NCBI RefSeq assembly: GCF_000632715.1
Contig: NZ_BAWO01000050.1
Coordinates: 1-48,602, forward strand
Source: Parageobacillus caldoxylosilyticus NBRC 107762
Lineage (GTDB): Bacteria; Bacillota; Bacilli; Bacillales; Anoxybacillaceae
Direction: 5' to 3'
Length of the DNA stretch: 48,602 bases
Shown: positions 35,102-43,738 of the stretch, one piece after another
How positions within the stretch are numbered: position 1 is the stretch's first letter
Layout of the letters: each line of letters begins with the position of its first letter
The notes under the pieces: generated by a model
The model's database searches: none
The model's input: the letters and a program-made list of their open reading frames with translations, nothing else
What the model was told of the DNA's origin: nothing
Program-made: the position numbers and the translations under genes

Positions 35102-35314
35102 TTATTGGCGAGCGCCGTATTGGCCGCCAAGTTGTTGTTGAGCCATTGCGACAAGGCGTTTTGTAATTTCGCCGCCAACAGAACCATTAGCGCGAGAAGT
35201 GGTGTCAGGACCAAGATTTACACCAAATTCTTGAGCGATTTCATACTTCATTTGGTCGATTGCTTGTTGCGCACCAGCAACTAACAATTGGTTAGAATTG
35301 TTGTTACGTGCCAT
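35102..35314 (-). CDS. alpha/beta-type small acid-soluble spore protein
   Basis: A 70-residue DNA-binding spore protein. It has the germination-protease site within [12 protein letters not shown] and the invariant block [28 protein letters not shown]. It coats and protects spore DNA. AAGGAGATGATGACAC precedes the ATG. Its promoter fits sigma-G and its leader of about 117 bases is highly structured. Confidence 0.96.
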   Translation of the reverse strand: MARNNNSNQLLVAGAQQAIDQMKYEIAQEFGVNLGPDTTSRANGSVGGEITKRLVAMAQQQLGGQYGARQ

Positions 35315-35347
35315 GTGTCATCATCTCCTTGTTTGAGTTTTGTTGGC

Positions 35348-35413
35348 TGGGTTAGCTGGAATTGCACCAGCAACGCATGCTATAAAGCATGCTGCCAAGC
35401 TTGGCTGAACCCA
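35348..35413 (-). ncRNA. cloverleaf-like structured leader of the SASP gene
   Basis: A closing helix, TGGGTT (35348-35353) with AACCCA (35408-35413), encloses three hairpins: GCTGG/CCAGC (35355-35371), GCATGC/GCATGC (35375-35392) and the palindrome GCCAAGCTTGGC (35394-35405). The 66 bases lie entirely inside the predicted SASP 5' leader. I know no named RNA class for it. Confidence 0.5.
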
Positions 35414-35438
35414 ACGGGTTATTGGTTGCTTGCACTAA

Positions 35439-35468
35439 TAGTTTGAGACGTTTTGTGTTCATTATTCA
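35439..35468 (-). promoter_or_regulatory. sigma-G promoter of the SASP gene
   Basis: On the minus strand, TGAATA (35463-35468) and CAAACTA (35439-35445) are separated by 17 bases. This matches the forespore sigma-G pattern (TGAATA, CATACTA), as expected for a SASP gene. Confidence 0.75.
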
Positions 35469-35556
35469 CCGATTTTTTATGGAAATTTTTAACGTTTTAC
35501 CGTTGCCGAAATCAGGGAATATGTAAAATAAGGGATTGTGTTTAGGAGGAAACAGC

Positions 35557-35799
35557 ATGAACATTTGCCCGCTATGCAACGGATTACGTAAGGTGACGGT
35601 ATATTGCAACCATTGTCAACAGCCGATGCAGGATCAAGGAAAGGTAACCGATTATTTTGATGACTATAGTCCTTATATGGATATCAATATGATGAAATTA
35701 GTGGATGGCTATCCGCACACATTAGCCAACCATGAATGTGTGCATCTGTTTTACTGTCCATACTGCAGGCAGGAAGAAGTGCGGTTTATTAAAGAATAG
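35557..35799 (+). CDS. small double zinc-ribbon protein, function unknown
   Basis: An 80-residue protein with four CxxC-like pairs: CPLC at the start, CNHC (about residue 18) and near the end FYCPYC, with a Cys-x-His between. It can bind one or two zinc ions. A central acidic, tyrosine-rich stretch (DYFDDYSPYMDINMM) separates the pairs. The ATG at 35557 has AGGAGGAAAC upstream. It stands alone between the SASP and msmX genes. No function is assigned. Confidence 0.75.
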   Translation: MNICPLCNGLRKVTVYCNHCQQPMQDQGKVTDYFDDYSPYMDINMMKLVDGYPHTLANHECVHLFYCPYCRQEEVRFIKE

Positions 35800-35861
35800 G
35801 CTCTAGCATCATCGCTAGAGCCTGTATAACGTTTATCTGAAAATAAGGGGGAACCATATCG

Positions 35862-36974
35862 TTATTTTTCATTAGCAGGACGGATTCGTTTTTCCGTTTC
35901 GATATCGAAAAAGTGCGCTTTGTTCATATCTAAGGCAAGGTCTAATTGGTGGCCTGGCTTGATTTCCGTGCGGGCGTCGATGCGCGCGACAAGTTCTTGT
36001 CCATTAATATTGGAATAAATCATCGATTCTGCACCAAGCAGCTCGGCTACCTCAACGTGGGCGGTAATTTTCGTATTTGGCGATGATTCAAGGAAGAGTG
36101 GTTCATCATGGATATCCTCCGGACGAATGCCTAAGATGACTTCCTTGCCGACGTAGCCTTGATCGCGAAGCGCTTTCATTTTTCCTTCCGGAACATCGAG
36201 TCTAATATTGCCGACAACAAACTTGCCGTCTTGCAGCGTTCCTTTAATAAAGTTCATCGCTGGAGAGCCGATAAAGCCGCCGACGAAAATATTTTCCGGT
36301 TTTTCATATACTTCTCTTGGCGTGCCGACTTGTTGAATAACCCCGTCTTTCATCACTACTAGCCGTGTTGCCATCGTCATTGCTTCCGTTTGGTCGTGGG
36401 TGACGTAAATCGTTGTCGTTTCCAAACGTTGATGCAATTTTGCAATTTCGGAACGCATTTGTACGCGCAGTTTGGCATCCAAGTTGGAAAGCGGCTCGTC
36501 CATTAAAAATACTTTGGCGTCACGGACGATGGCGCGGCCTAGCGCGACGCGTTGACGCTGACCACCGGAAAGAGCTTTTGGCTTGCGGTCCAGATATTGT
36601 TCCAGTCCAAGAATGCGCGCTGCTTCACGGACGCGTCGTTCGATTTCCGCTTTCGGGAATTTGCGTAATTTCAAGCCGAATGCCATGTTATCATAGACGC
36701 TCATATGCGGATAAAGCGCATAGTTTTGAAATACCATCGCAATATCGCGGTCTTTTGGCGGAACATCGTTCATCCGCTTGCCGTCGATATACAAGTCGCC
36801 TTTTGAAATTTCCTCAAGACCGGCAATCATCCGCAATGTTGTCGATTTTCCGCAGCCGGACGGACCGACAAAAACGATGAATTCTTTGTCTTGAATATGC
36901 AAGTTGAAATCTTTTACCGCTGTGACGTTGTTATCGTAAATTTTATAAATGTGCTCTAAACGAAGTTCTGCCAT
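35862..36974 (-). CDS. msmX: multi-sugar ABC importer ATPase MsmX
   Basis: A 370-residue ATPase of the MalK/UgpC group. Walker A is GPSGCGKST, the signature LSGGQRQR, Walker B VFLMDEPLSNLD. A C-terminal TOBE/OB domain follows (about residues 240-365, GIRPEDIH). MsmX energises several sugar importers. It has no permease neighbours, which agrees with a shared ATPase. The ATG at 36974 has GGGGGTG upstream. A perfect cre site lies about 19 bases upstream of the start, and the PucR-family neighbour matches the Bacillus msmX-yxkF pair. Confidence 0.88.
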   Translation of the reverse strand: MAELRLEHIYKIYDNNVTAVKDFNLHIQDKEFIVFVGPSGCGKSTTLRMIAGLEEISKGDLYIDGKRMNDVPPKDRDIAMVFQNYALYPHMSVYDNMAFGLKLRKFPKAEIERRVREAARILGLEQYLDRKPKALSGGQRQRVALGRAIVRDAKVFLMDEPLSNLDAKLRVQMRSEIAKLHQRLETTTIYVTHDQTEAMTMATRLVVMKDGVIQQVGTPREVYEKPENIFVGGFIGSPAMNFIKGTLQDGKFVVGNIRLDVPEGKMKALRDQGYVGKEVILGIRPEDIHDEPLFLESSPNTKITAHVEVAELLGAESMIYSNINGQELVARIDARTEIKPGHQLDLALDMNKAHFFDIETEKRIRPANEK

Positions 36975-36992
36975 TGTCACGCACCCCCATCA

Positions 36993-37006
36993 TGAAATCG
37001 GTTTCA
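36993..37006 (-). promoter_or_regulatory. catabolite-responsive element (cre) upstream of msmX
   Basis: TGAAATCGGTTTCA matches the consensus TGWAANCGNTNWCA at every defined position. It lies within the msmX leader, where CcpA would block transcription. Confidence 0.85.
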
Positions 37007-37226
37007 ACTGCTTCAAGCATACAGAAAAATAGGAAGATTCGTAAATGGACAATTTGCACAAAAAAGAGCCGTCATTTTTGGCAAGATGCCAAACGGCAAA
37101 GACGATAGGAAAACGATATCAGTTTCACCTGAAGATTCTGCTTCTAGTAAAAAAAAATAGAGCATCCACTTTTTTGGTTGTTAGGCGGCCGAACAACGTT
37201 TGCTTTTTTTCTTAGTAAAAAAATAA

Positions 37227-37246
37227 AAAGGGAGGCATTCCTTTAC
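37227..37246 (-). terminator. terminator of the yxkF-like gene
   Basis: AAAGGGA/TTCCTTT (37227-37233/37238-37244) forms a short stem; on the minus strand a T-rich tract follows. Confidence 0.55.
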
Positions 37247-37285
37247 ATTTTAAACGTGCTTGGCTTCCATTGGACTCAGCAGCGT

Positions 37286-38188
37286 TTATTGATCCGTATA
37301 TTGCTGCAACAATATTGCCAAATAAACGGCTACCGCCCCTTTAAAATGTTTAATATCGATTCCTGTTTTTTCAATAAATTTATCAATGCGGTATTGCAGG
37401 CTGTTGCGGTGCATATATAATTTTTTCGCTGCCATGGAAACGTTAAGATTGCATTGCAGAAATGTTTGCATGATCCGCAGCCATTCATCGTCCAATGTTT
37501 TGAGAAAAGGAAAGGCCTTTTTGACCGTTTCCAGTTCGGGATGGCCATGAATCAGCAAAAGCGGAATCACATCTTCCATTTGATAGACCGTCTGTTTCGG
37601 CATATATGTCTGGGCTAACTCGAAGCAACGTTTTTCATAGCGGAATGACTCGTAAAGCTGATCATCGTACGGATGGATTTGTCCGATAAATAAATGAATG
37701 GTAGCGTAAAAATCGGTTGCCAGCGTATCGATAATATCAGCAAATGGCAAAGGTTCTGCCGCTTGCTTTTGCTTTTTCTCAATAATGACGCCGCGATGTT
37801 CATGCTCCCAAACGATTGTAATCGGGTCAGGGAACAATCCGCTCACGGCATCGTAAAAGTCGTCTTTATTTGCAACCGATCTTTTTGTTATAAAGTGAAT
37901 AAAACGGCAATATGGAGGCAGGGAGAAGAGATGCTGCAGCATCGTTGCATCTTCGTGCATGATCCATCGCTGCCATGCCTGCTCTTCTTCGCTCATCGTA
38001 CGATCCGCGCCAAGAATCGGGGTGAGAAAGATCGACAATAACTGTTTCTCCTGTTTGGATAGGCGGTGTTTATCGATGCCGATTTTATCTCCCTCTTTTG
38101 TATAAAACCATTCATATCTAGCGGCGTCAGCGACCTGTTCGTTAATGACGATTGCCTCTTTGTAATAAGATTTTAGCCGTTCAAGCAT
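37286..38188 (-). CDS. PucR/CdaR-type transcriptional regulator, YxkF-like
   Basis: A 300-residue protein. The N-terminal 230 residues are of unknown fold; the last ~60 form the PucR-type helix-turn-helix (TFLQCNLNVSMAAKKLYMHRNSLQYRIDKFIEKTGIDI). The ATG has AAAGGAAATG upstream. Such a regulator lies next to msmX in Bacillus (yxkF), so control of msmX or sugar uptake is plausible but inferred. The gene has a terminator, so the two are not co-transcribed. Confidence 0.8.
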   Translation of the reverse strand: MLERLKSYYKEAIVINEQVADAARYEWFYTKEGDKIGIDKHRLSKQEKQLLSIFLTPILGADRTMSEEEQAWQRWIMHEDATMLQHLFSLPPYCRFIHFITKRSVANKDDFYDAVSGLFPDPITIVWEHEHRGVIIEKKQKQAAEPLPFADIIDTLATDFYATIHLFIGQIHPYDDQLYESFRYEKRCFELAQTYMPKQTVYQMEDVIPLLLIHGHPELETVKKAFPFLKTLDDEWLRIMQTFLQCNLNVSMAAKKLYMHRNSLQYRIDKFIEKTGIDIKHFKGAVAVYLAILLQQYTDQ

Positions 38189-38232
38189 CGGTACATTTCC
38201 TTTCTTTTTTCATGTTAATTTCATTATAATAC

Positions 38233-38273
38233 AAAAAACCGATTTTCCTTGTCGCAAGGAAAATCGGTTTTTT
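38233..38273 (-). terminator. long perfect terminator stem
   Basis: AAAAAACCGATTTTCCTT and AAGGAAAATCGGTTTTTT form a perfect 18-bp stem with a 5-base loop. It serves the 62-residue gene on the minus strand. Confidence 0.88.
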
Positions 38274-38279
38274 GCATGA

Positions 38280-38468
38280 TTATGTTGTTTCATGAGGCGG
38301 TTCTTCTTTGACTAAGTCGCGCGCCTCTTCGATATTGACGGCGTCTTCACGGCCGTGGACATAGCCGCCCGCCATACCTTCATTAATCATTCGATCGATG
38401 TCCATATAGTATTCGTCGCGGCCCTCATATTGAGAATCTTGGAGCGACCGTTCGTTTCGTTCCATCAT
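38280..38468 (-). CDS. small acidic conserved protein, unknown
   Basis: A 62-residue hydrophilic protein rich in Glu and Asp with no membrane segment or signal. YYMDIDRMINEGMAGGYVHGR and VKEEPPHE are the recognisable blocks; similar short proteins occur in Bacillaceae without known function. AAGGAGGGAAC precedes the tandem ATGs (38468 or 38465). Divergent from the 134-residue gene. Confidence 0.7.
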   Translation of the reverse strand: MMERNERSLQDSQYEGRDEYYMDIDRMINEGMAGGYVHGREDAVNIEEARDLVKEEPPHETT

Positions 38469-38569
38469 GATGTTCCCTCCTTGTTTTTTAGTTTGTGTGA
38501 AAAAGGCATAGAATATCCGCGCTCGTCATATATATGGCAAACAGTAGGACAAGCAAGGAGGGAAAAGCA

Positions 38570-38974
38570 ATGATACGCATGGTGAAACAACTGTTGCACA
38601 TTACCTCCACATCCGCCCAGCTGGCAGAACGGCTCATGGAGACAGTGGAGGAGGAAACATGGCAGCAGCAATTCATACGATATTTAGAAGATGCCAAGCG
38701 TCAATATCAACTTTGGCAATACATTCATTATTTGCTTGCCGGGACATATGCAGAAAGCGACAGGGAAGAGGAGGTGCATGCTTTTTCTTCTGAACTGCTG
38801 CACAGGCTTTGCTTGCAGGAATTGAAAAAAGCAATGTTATGTCGAAAGGCAAGAAAAGGTTTGTCAGGAGCCGCGCAAAAGGCGGCGGATCAAGTTTTGC
38901 AGCAAGCGATGCAATACAGCCGCTTATTTTTTACGATGGTGCAAACCCAGCTAGCTCCGCAAATAGAGAAATAA
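38570..38974 (+). CDS. helical protein of unknown function overlapping an ATP-grasp gene
   Basis: A 134-residue protein, mostly helical and rich in Gln, Leu and Glu. The ATG at 38570 has AAGGAGGG 8 bases upstream. Its last 44 bases overlap, on the opposite strand, the end of the first ATP-grasp gene. No family is recognised. It may belong to the sporulation-linked neighbourhood, by position only. Confidence 0.6.
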   Translation: MIRMVKQLLHITSTSAQLAERLMETVEEETWQQQFIRYLEDAKRQYQLWQYIHYLLAGTYAESDREEEVHAFSSELLHRLCLQELKKAMLCRKARKGLSGAAQKAADQVLQQAMQYSRLFFTMVQTQLAPQIEK

Positions 38975-40106
38975 GTTGTTTTGCACCGTTCTGCTGAATA
39001 TCCGGTTCGTCAAAAATCATCGGCTTGGCGTTGAGCTCATATACGTACAATGTGCCGTCTTTGCTGACGCCGATATCGGCGGAAAACTCGCCGACAAAGC
39101 CAAAACGGTCGCTTATTTCTTTTCCGCAGGCGTCAAGGAGGCTGTGCAGCTCTTTTTCATCGACGCGCTCCCTTACTTCGGAATATGGCAAAATGGTTCC
39201 GCCGTTTAAGACGTGGGTCGTCAGCTGCTGCGTTTGTGCCAACCGGACGCCGATGCCGCTGATGATGTAGCGGCCATGTTTATAATGAACGAGAACGCGC
39301 AAATCATAGCGTTGTCCATTCCATGTATCGGCGTCGATTGCTTGCTGGGCAATGTAGCGTGTCGCCGCCAAAAGCGGGGCCAGTTCGTCAAGGGAGGCGA
39401 GCGTTTTTTTGCCGTTGATGTGCTCGTAAAGGATTGTATTCGGTAACAAAGAAACGGTAAGGCGGAAAATCCCTTTTCCTTTTGCCCCGTCGTTTGGCTT
39501 CATATAGACGCTTCCATACGTTTTCAACATGTTTCGTATATCGTCGATGTGCTGCACTGGCACCGTATGCGGCAAATGGGCACGCAGCCGTTCATTTTTC
39601 ACGAGCGTCTCATATATTTCCCATTTTGTAAAAAAAGTGCGGTTAAAAAAAGGGATGCGGAGGTTTTCAAAACGAGCAACGGTCTGTTGGAATACCGTTG
39701 ATTTTTCTTCCCGCCGGCTTTTGATTCGGTTATAAAAAACATCAGGAAGCGGGGCGGTAACGGGCACCCATCGATCCAGCGCTGGAACGAATACATATCC
39801 GCGAATGGCATGCTCACCGATCGCGCTGACCGGACAAACGACGCCGATTCCCCCAGCTTCTTGCAGGCAATGGGCGATGAGTTCGATATAGCGCTTTTTC
39901 CTGTTAAGCAGGGCCGGAATGGATGATTCACTAACCATGATGCCGACGAGCGGCCCGATTTTTCCGTTTTTCTCTTTTACAGGAAGGGAAAACGATGGCG
40001 TATCGTCAGAAAACGGCAGTAGCCCATTGCAACCAAACGAGTAGGCGCGGCTGCGATCTTGATGAAACCATGCGCCTCCATCTTGATTGTAATAAATAAT
40101 GGTCAT
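38931..40106 (-). CDS. YheC/YheD-family ATP-grasp protein (fourth of the cluster)
   Basis: A 391-residue protein. Early motifs are GPLVGIMVS and VFYNRIKSRR; then FFTKWEIYE and the ATP-grasp core with MKPNDGAKGKGIFRL. The final metal-binding motif is YELNAKPM (N-x-K-P). The family ('endospore coat-associated') is expected to be ATP-dependent carboxylate-amine ligases, but no reaction is established. The start overlaps the upstream paralogue by 4 bases, so it is translationally coupled. The end overlaps an unrelated convergent gene by 44 bases. Confidence 0.85.
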   Translation of the reverse strand: MTIIYYNQDGGAWFHQDRSRAYSFGCNGLLPFSDDTPSFSLPVKEKNGKIGPLVGIMVSESSIPALLNRKKRYIELIAHCLQEAGGIGVVCPVSAIGEHAIRGYVFVPALDRWVPVTAPLPDVFYNRIKSRREEKSTVFQQTVARFENLRIPFFNRTFFTKWEIYETLVKNERLRAHLPHTVPVQHIDDIRNMLKTYGSVYMKPNDGAKGKGIFRLTVSLLPNTILYEHINGKKTLASLDELAPLLAATRYIAQQAIDADTWNGQRYDLRVLVHYKHGRYIISGIGVRLAQTQQLTTHVLNGGTILPYSEVRERVDEKELHSLLDACGKEISDRFGFVGEFSADIGVSKDGTLYVYELNAKPMIFDEPDIQQNGAKQLISLFAELAGFAPS

Positions 40107-41452
40107 TGCAATAACGCCTCTGGTTCGGCAATGATTTTTTTGCTTAAATAGACGGCATAAGCAAGGGAAAGCATCGCGGTCCGTTCATCATCCTGCTTTA
40201 GCTTTGGATGTTTAAAAATCGATCTTCCCGGTTTGGAATTGGCCTCAAACATCCAAATATGCTGCTTTTGGTCAAGGCCGATGTCAAAGCCAATTTCGCC
40301 GATCGCAATGCCCATCTGCTCTTCCAGGCCGCGGCTTAGCGTGAGAGCAGCGTCACGAAGCCGCTTGAGAATGCGCTGACGGACGGAGGCGTCAGGAAAA
40401 ATTTCTTCCATTGTTTTCACAATGCCGCCGTTGTTCATGTGGGTGGTTACGCTTCGCTTTCCGGCGATTTTCGCCGCGACCGCACTCACTTGCCAAACGC
40501 CTTGTTCATTTTTATTCGTATGGATGCGAAAATCGACCTTTCTGCCGTTGACTTCAATGAGCCGAATCCCTTGCTGGATAATATAATGGTCCAATTTTTG
40601 ATGCGAAAATAGGTGTTGCCATAGCGAAGATAATGTCGGAAAGATGCGCATCCGGTTGTATCCATGTTCGTCGCGAAATCGGCATTCGTATCGGCCATTT
40701 TTCTTTACAAGATGGTAAATGCCAAAACCAAGGCTGCCGTTGGCCGGTTTTAAATATGCTTCGCCATAATGGTCTAAAAAACGTTGAACAGTTTCTGCGG
40801 TAGGATGAAGCGAAGTATCGGGAAGATAGGGCCGGGAGTGCGGATGCTCCTTTAACAGGCAGTATACTTCCCATTTATTGAAAAAGTTTTCATTAAACCA
40901 AGGAATGCCATATTGGTTTTTTAGCGTTTCTTTAATCGTTTGGAATGTTTCGCTGTTTTCAATGCGGCGGTTTGGCAGGCGGTTGTAAATAACGGTTGGC
41001 AGTGGCACTTCCCGCTGCACCCAACCGCTTTCTGTATAAAAATAGCCGGTTACCGTTCCGGTTTCCCAGTGGATATGATGGGCACCAAATAGAAAAGCAA
41101 ATCCGCCGACTTTCTTCTCCTGGGAGAGCAATTTCGCAAAGAAGAAGCTGCGCTTCCCGACAGGACGAAGCGGTGATTTCGTAAATCCGGCGGTAAAAAT
41201 GCCAACGAGCGGACCAAGATGAGCGGTATCGTTATCGAGAACGAGATGGACGTCCGCGGCAAACGGAATGTACAAGCGTCGTGCTACGTCTTTTGTCACG
41301 ATAATCTGTTGGTCTAAAAGAGGAGAGGAAACAAAACGGCAAGGGGTAGAGACGCTTCCAAATGCCGCCATCGTCTGCCCGGAGAGAGAAACGGTTGATG
41401 GAAGATAGATCGTATTTCCTTCTTTTTCCTGAATCATTAATGAATAGGTCAT
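40103..41452 (-). CDS. yheD: YheD-type ATP-grasp protein with N-terminal extra domain (third of the cluster)
   Basis: A 449-residue protein, the longest of the four, close to Bacillus YheD. An N-terminal domain of about 90 residues (YSLMIQEKEGNTIYLP) precedes LGPLVGIFTAGF, VIYNRLPNRR, FFNKWEVYC, the core YLKPANGSLGFGIY and the ending FEANSKPGRS. The ATG at 41452 follows GAGGTG by 10 bases; the frame to 41485 is longer but inside the previous gene. Four-base overlap with both neighbours. Confidence 0.85.
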   Translation of the reverse strand: MTYSLMIQEKEGNTIYLPSTVSLSGQTMAAFGSVSTPCRFVSSPLLDQQIIVTKDVARRLYIPFAADVHLVLDNDTAHLGPLVGIFTAGFTKSPLRPVGKRSFFFAKLLSQEKKVGGFAFLFGAHHIHWETGTVTGYFYTESGWVQREVPLPTVIYNRLPNRRIENSETFQTIKETLKNQYGIPWFNENFFNKWEVYCLLKEHPHSRPYLPDTSLHPTAETVQRFLDHYGEAYLKPANGSLGFGIYHLVKKNGRYECRFRDEHGYNRMRIFPTLSSLWQHLFSHQKLDHYIIQQGIRLIEVNGRKVDFRIHTNKNEQGVWQVSAVAAKIAGKRSVTTHMNNGGIVKTMEEIFPDASVRQRILKRLRDAALTLSRGLEEQMGIAIGEIGFDIGLDQKQHIWMFEANSKPGRSIFKHPKLKQDDERTAMLSLAYAVYLSKKIIAEPEALLQ

Positions 41453-42516
41453 AAGATGTTCACCTCGTTGGCGAGAAACAAACAATATTGCAGCGGCGCT
41501 TCGTATACGTCGTCCTTTTTGTCAGGATGAAGCGCGGCCACGATCTTTCTTCCTGGCTTGGAATTGACATCGATGATCCATACACCGCCTTCTTTTGTAA
41601 TACCAATATCAATCCCTAATTCGAAGAGAGTGCCGAAGTGTTCATCCATGTAGGACGGGAGGGCGCGAATAATGGTTTCGATGCCATCGATAATCAAAAT
41701 GCGCTGTGGAGAAGGAAAGGAACGGATCCACCCGGAAAAATCACGAACGTCGGCACCGGCGCGGACGTTGGCGATAAACATTCCCGGGTGCCCGACCCGC
41801 ACGGCGCGGCATCGCTCTATCCATTTGCCGGTTCCATCTTTTTGGAACAGGAAGCGGACGTCAAACGGTTCGTTTTCTTTTGTCTGCAACGGCAAAAACG
41901 GCTGGATCAAGTAGGAATGTTGTTGCAATAATGTAGAGATCCATTGCTCCAGTTCGCTTTTTTGTCCGACCAAAGCGGTGGTCTGCCCAGATGCATCGCG
42001 AATATGAAGCTTCCTTTCTGCTTTTTGGATGACATAAATGCCGCGGCCGCCCGCTCCGTGCTCCGGTTTGCAAATGACCGCTTGCTCGCGGCGAATCATG
42101 CGCAAAATGTCGGCGGACGACTGCAAACGGGCGGTTTTCGGCACATACGGGGACAGCAGCGGATGCTCGATCATTTTCTCATATACGTCCCATTTACCTG
42201 GAAATCCGTATCCTAAAAAGACAAGGTCCGGCCGGCGTTTCAGCCATTGCATGATTGGTTTGCATTTTTTCGAACGGATATCGGAACGGTAAAAACAGCG
42301 GTCGTATAAAAACGATGGAATATCAAACGTGCTTTTCGTCCATGCTTGCCTTTTTTCATCAAAAGCGCGGCCATGAACTTTTTCCGTTAGCGGATCGATA
42401 TCAAGCGGGGTAAAGCGGTAGACAGCAATGCCGTAACGGCCGGCACGTTTCGCGATTTCTGTACAGTATTCCATTTCCTGTTGTTCCTCAATCGTGATAA
42501 ATCCAAGAGAAATCAA
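41449..42516 (-). CDS. YheC-type ATP-grasp protein (second of the cluster)
   Basis: A 355-residue protein with the family blocks FLYDRCFYRSD, FPGKWDVYEKM, ATP-grasp CKPEHGAGGRGIY, and the closing IDVNSKPGRK. It differs from the others in a shorter N-terminus and the YDR instead of YNR motif, so the paralogues are old, not a recent duplication. It starts 6 bases after the first gene of the set. Confidence 0.85.
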   Translation of the reverse strand: MISLGFITIEEQQEMEYCTEIAKRAGRYGIAVYRFTPLDIDPLTEKVHGRAFDEKRQAWTKSTFDIPSFLYDRCFYRSDIRSKKCKPIMQWLKRRPDLVFLGYGFPGKWDVYEKMIEHPLLSPYVPKTARLQSSADILRMIRREQAVICKPEHGAGGRGIYVIQKAERKLHIRDASGQTTALVGQKSELEQWISTLLQQHSYLIQPFLPLQTKENEPFDVRFLFQKDGTGKWIERCRAVRVGHPGMFIANVRAGADVRDFSGWIRSFPSPQRILIIDGIETIIRALPSYMDEHFGTLFELGIDIGITKEGGVWIIDVNSKPGRKIVAALHPDKKDDVYEAPLQYCLFLANEVNIL

Positions 42517-42522
42517 GGCGAA

Positions 42523-43611
42523 TCACTCCTTTTCGTCGATCAGTGACAGACAATAGTCGATAATGGCTTTCGCCGATGGACGAATAAATTGTTTCGATAT
42601 CGACATGTCGGTCTGTTTCGATGGCTTTGTGTTCACTTCAATAATCCATGGTTTATGTTCCCGATCTATCGCTAGATCAATGCCGAATTCCCCATACAAT
42701 CCTTCCGCTTCACTGGCTAAAATGGTTGATACTTCGATGGCAATGTCTTTTAACAGCATTTTTTGCTGAAACGCTTTCCTTCGTTCATACCACTGTTGCA
42801 GCACGTTGTCGATCGGGACGATTTCTCCGCCGCGGGCAAGGTTGGCAACAAACTGTTCTTGATTCGCCATACGTGCGACGGCCGATGTCACACGCCATTC
42901 GCTGTCATGGACGCGGTGGCACAAGAGGCGGAAATCGATCGACCGCCCGTCGATCGTTTGCATATCGATTCCTTGCTGAATAATCGCCGCCGACTTTAGC
43001 CGTTCTTTTAAGGCGGCAAACAGCTCCGAAGTGGAAGCATACTGTTGCACCGCATCTTTCATTGACGTCGAGTAGTCAAGGAGAAAGACGGTTTCCTTGT
43101 TTTCAATGCGAAAAATATGCCGCCCTTGACTGCCGTGAATCGGTTTAATAAATACGACGGGAAATCGTTCAACAACGCTATCAAGCGTTTGTTTATTCCT
43201 GAATAATTCCGTTTTCGGCAAATAAGGATGCAAGTACGAATGTCTGGATAAATATTGATGCACTTCCCATTTATGCAAAAAACGATGGTTAAACATCAGA
43301 ACGTGCTCGTTTTTCAGTTGTTCGATCAGCTGCTCAAATAAATAAGAATGTTCAGCCTTCCGTGAGTGGAGGCGGTTATAGATCACGTTCGCAGGGGGGA
43401 CTTCCGTTTCTCTCCATTCCCCATCGATCCAGCGGTAGCCGCTCTTTTCATTCTTTAAATACATCGACAAAGACGTGACGTAGAAAATAAGCTGGCGCTG
43501 CATGCTATAGTTCGCTAATTCCTCGCAAAAATCATGAATCGATCCGAAATGAACGCACGAATCCTTATGGAAAATTTCCGTCAACACGGCGACCGTTGGC
43601 TGCTGATTCAT
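42523..43611 (-). CDS. yheC: YheC-type ATP-grasp protein (first of the cluster)
   Basis: A 362-residue protein with VIYNRLHSRKAE, FLHKWEVHQYL, the core FIKPIHGSQGRHIF and IEVNTKPSKQ at the end. It is the promoter-proximal member, divergent from yheB. The ATG has AGGGAGAAC upstream. In Bacillus subtilis yheC and yheD lie in this same place beside yheB-yheA, so this gene is the most likely yheC orthologue. Confidence 0.85.
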   Translation of the reverse strand: MNQQPTVAVLTEIFHKDSCVHFGSIHDFCEELANYSMQRQLIFYVTSLSMYLKNEKSGYRWIDGEWRETEVPPANVIYNRLHSRKAEHSYLFEQLIEQLKNEHVLMFNHRFLHKWEVHQYLSRHSYLHPYLPKTELFRNKQTLDSVVERFPVVFIKPIHGSQGRHIFRIENKETVFLLDYSTSMKDAVQQYASTSELFAALKERLKSAAIIQQGIDMQTIDGRSIDFRLLCHRVHDSEWRVTSAVARMANQEQFVANLARGGEIVPIDNVLQQWYERRKAFQQKMLLKDIAIEVSTILASEAEGLYGEFGIDLAIDREHKPWIIEVNTKPSKQTDMSISKQFIRPSAKAIIDYCLSLIDEKE

Positions 43612-43738
43612 CGTTCTCCCTCATTTGCGCTTCCGTCGTGCAAGCCCTATAATGAAAAATTAGGCAAATGTTTATATCGTATCGTATGATGTTCGCTTAA
43701 TTTTGGTGATTATCTTATAGGCGTGAAAGGGGAAAAAC

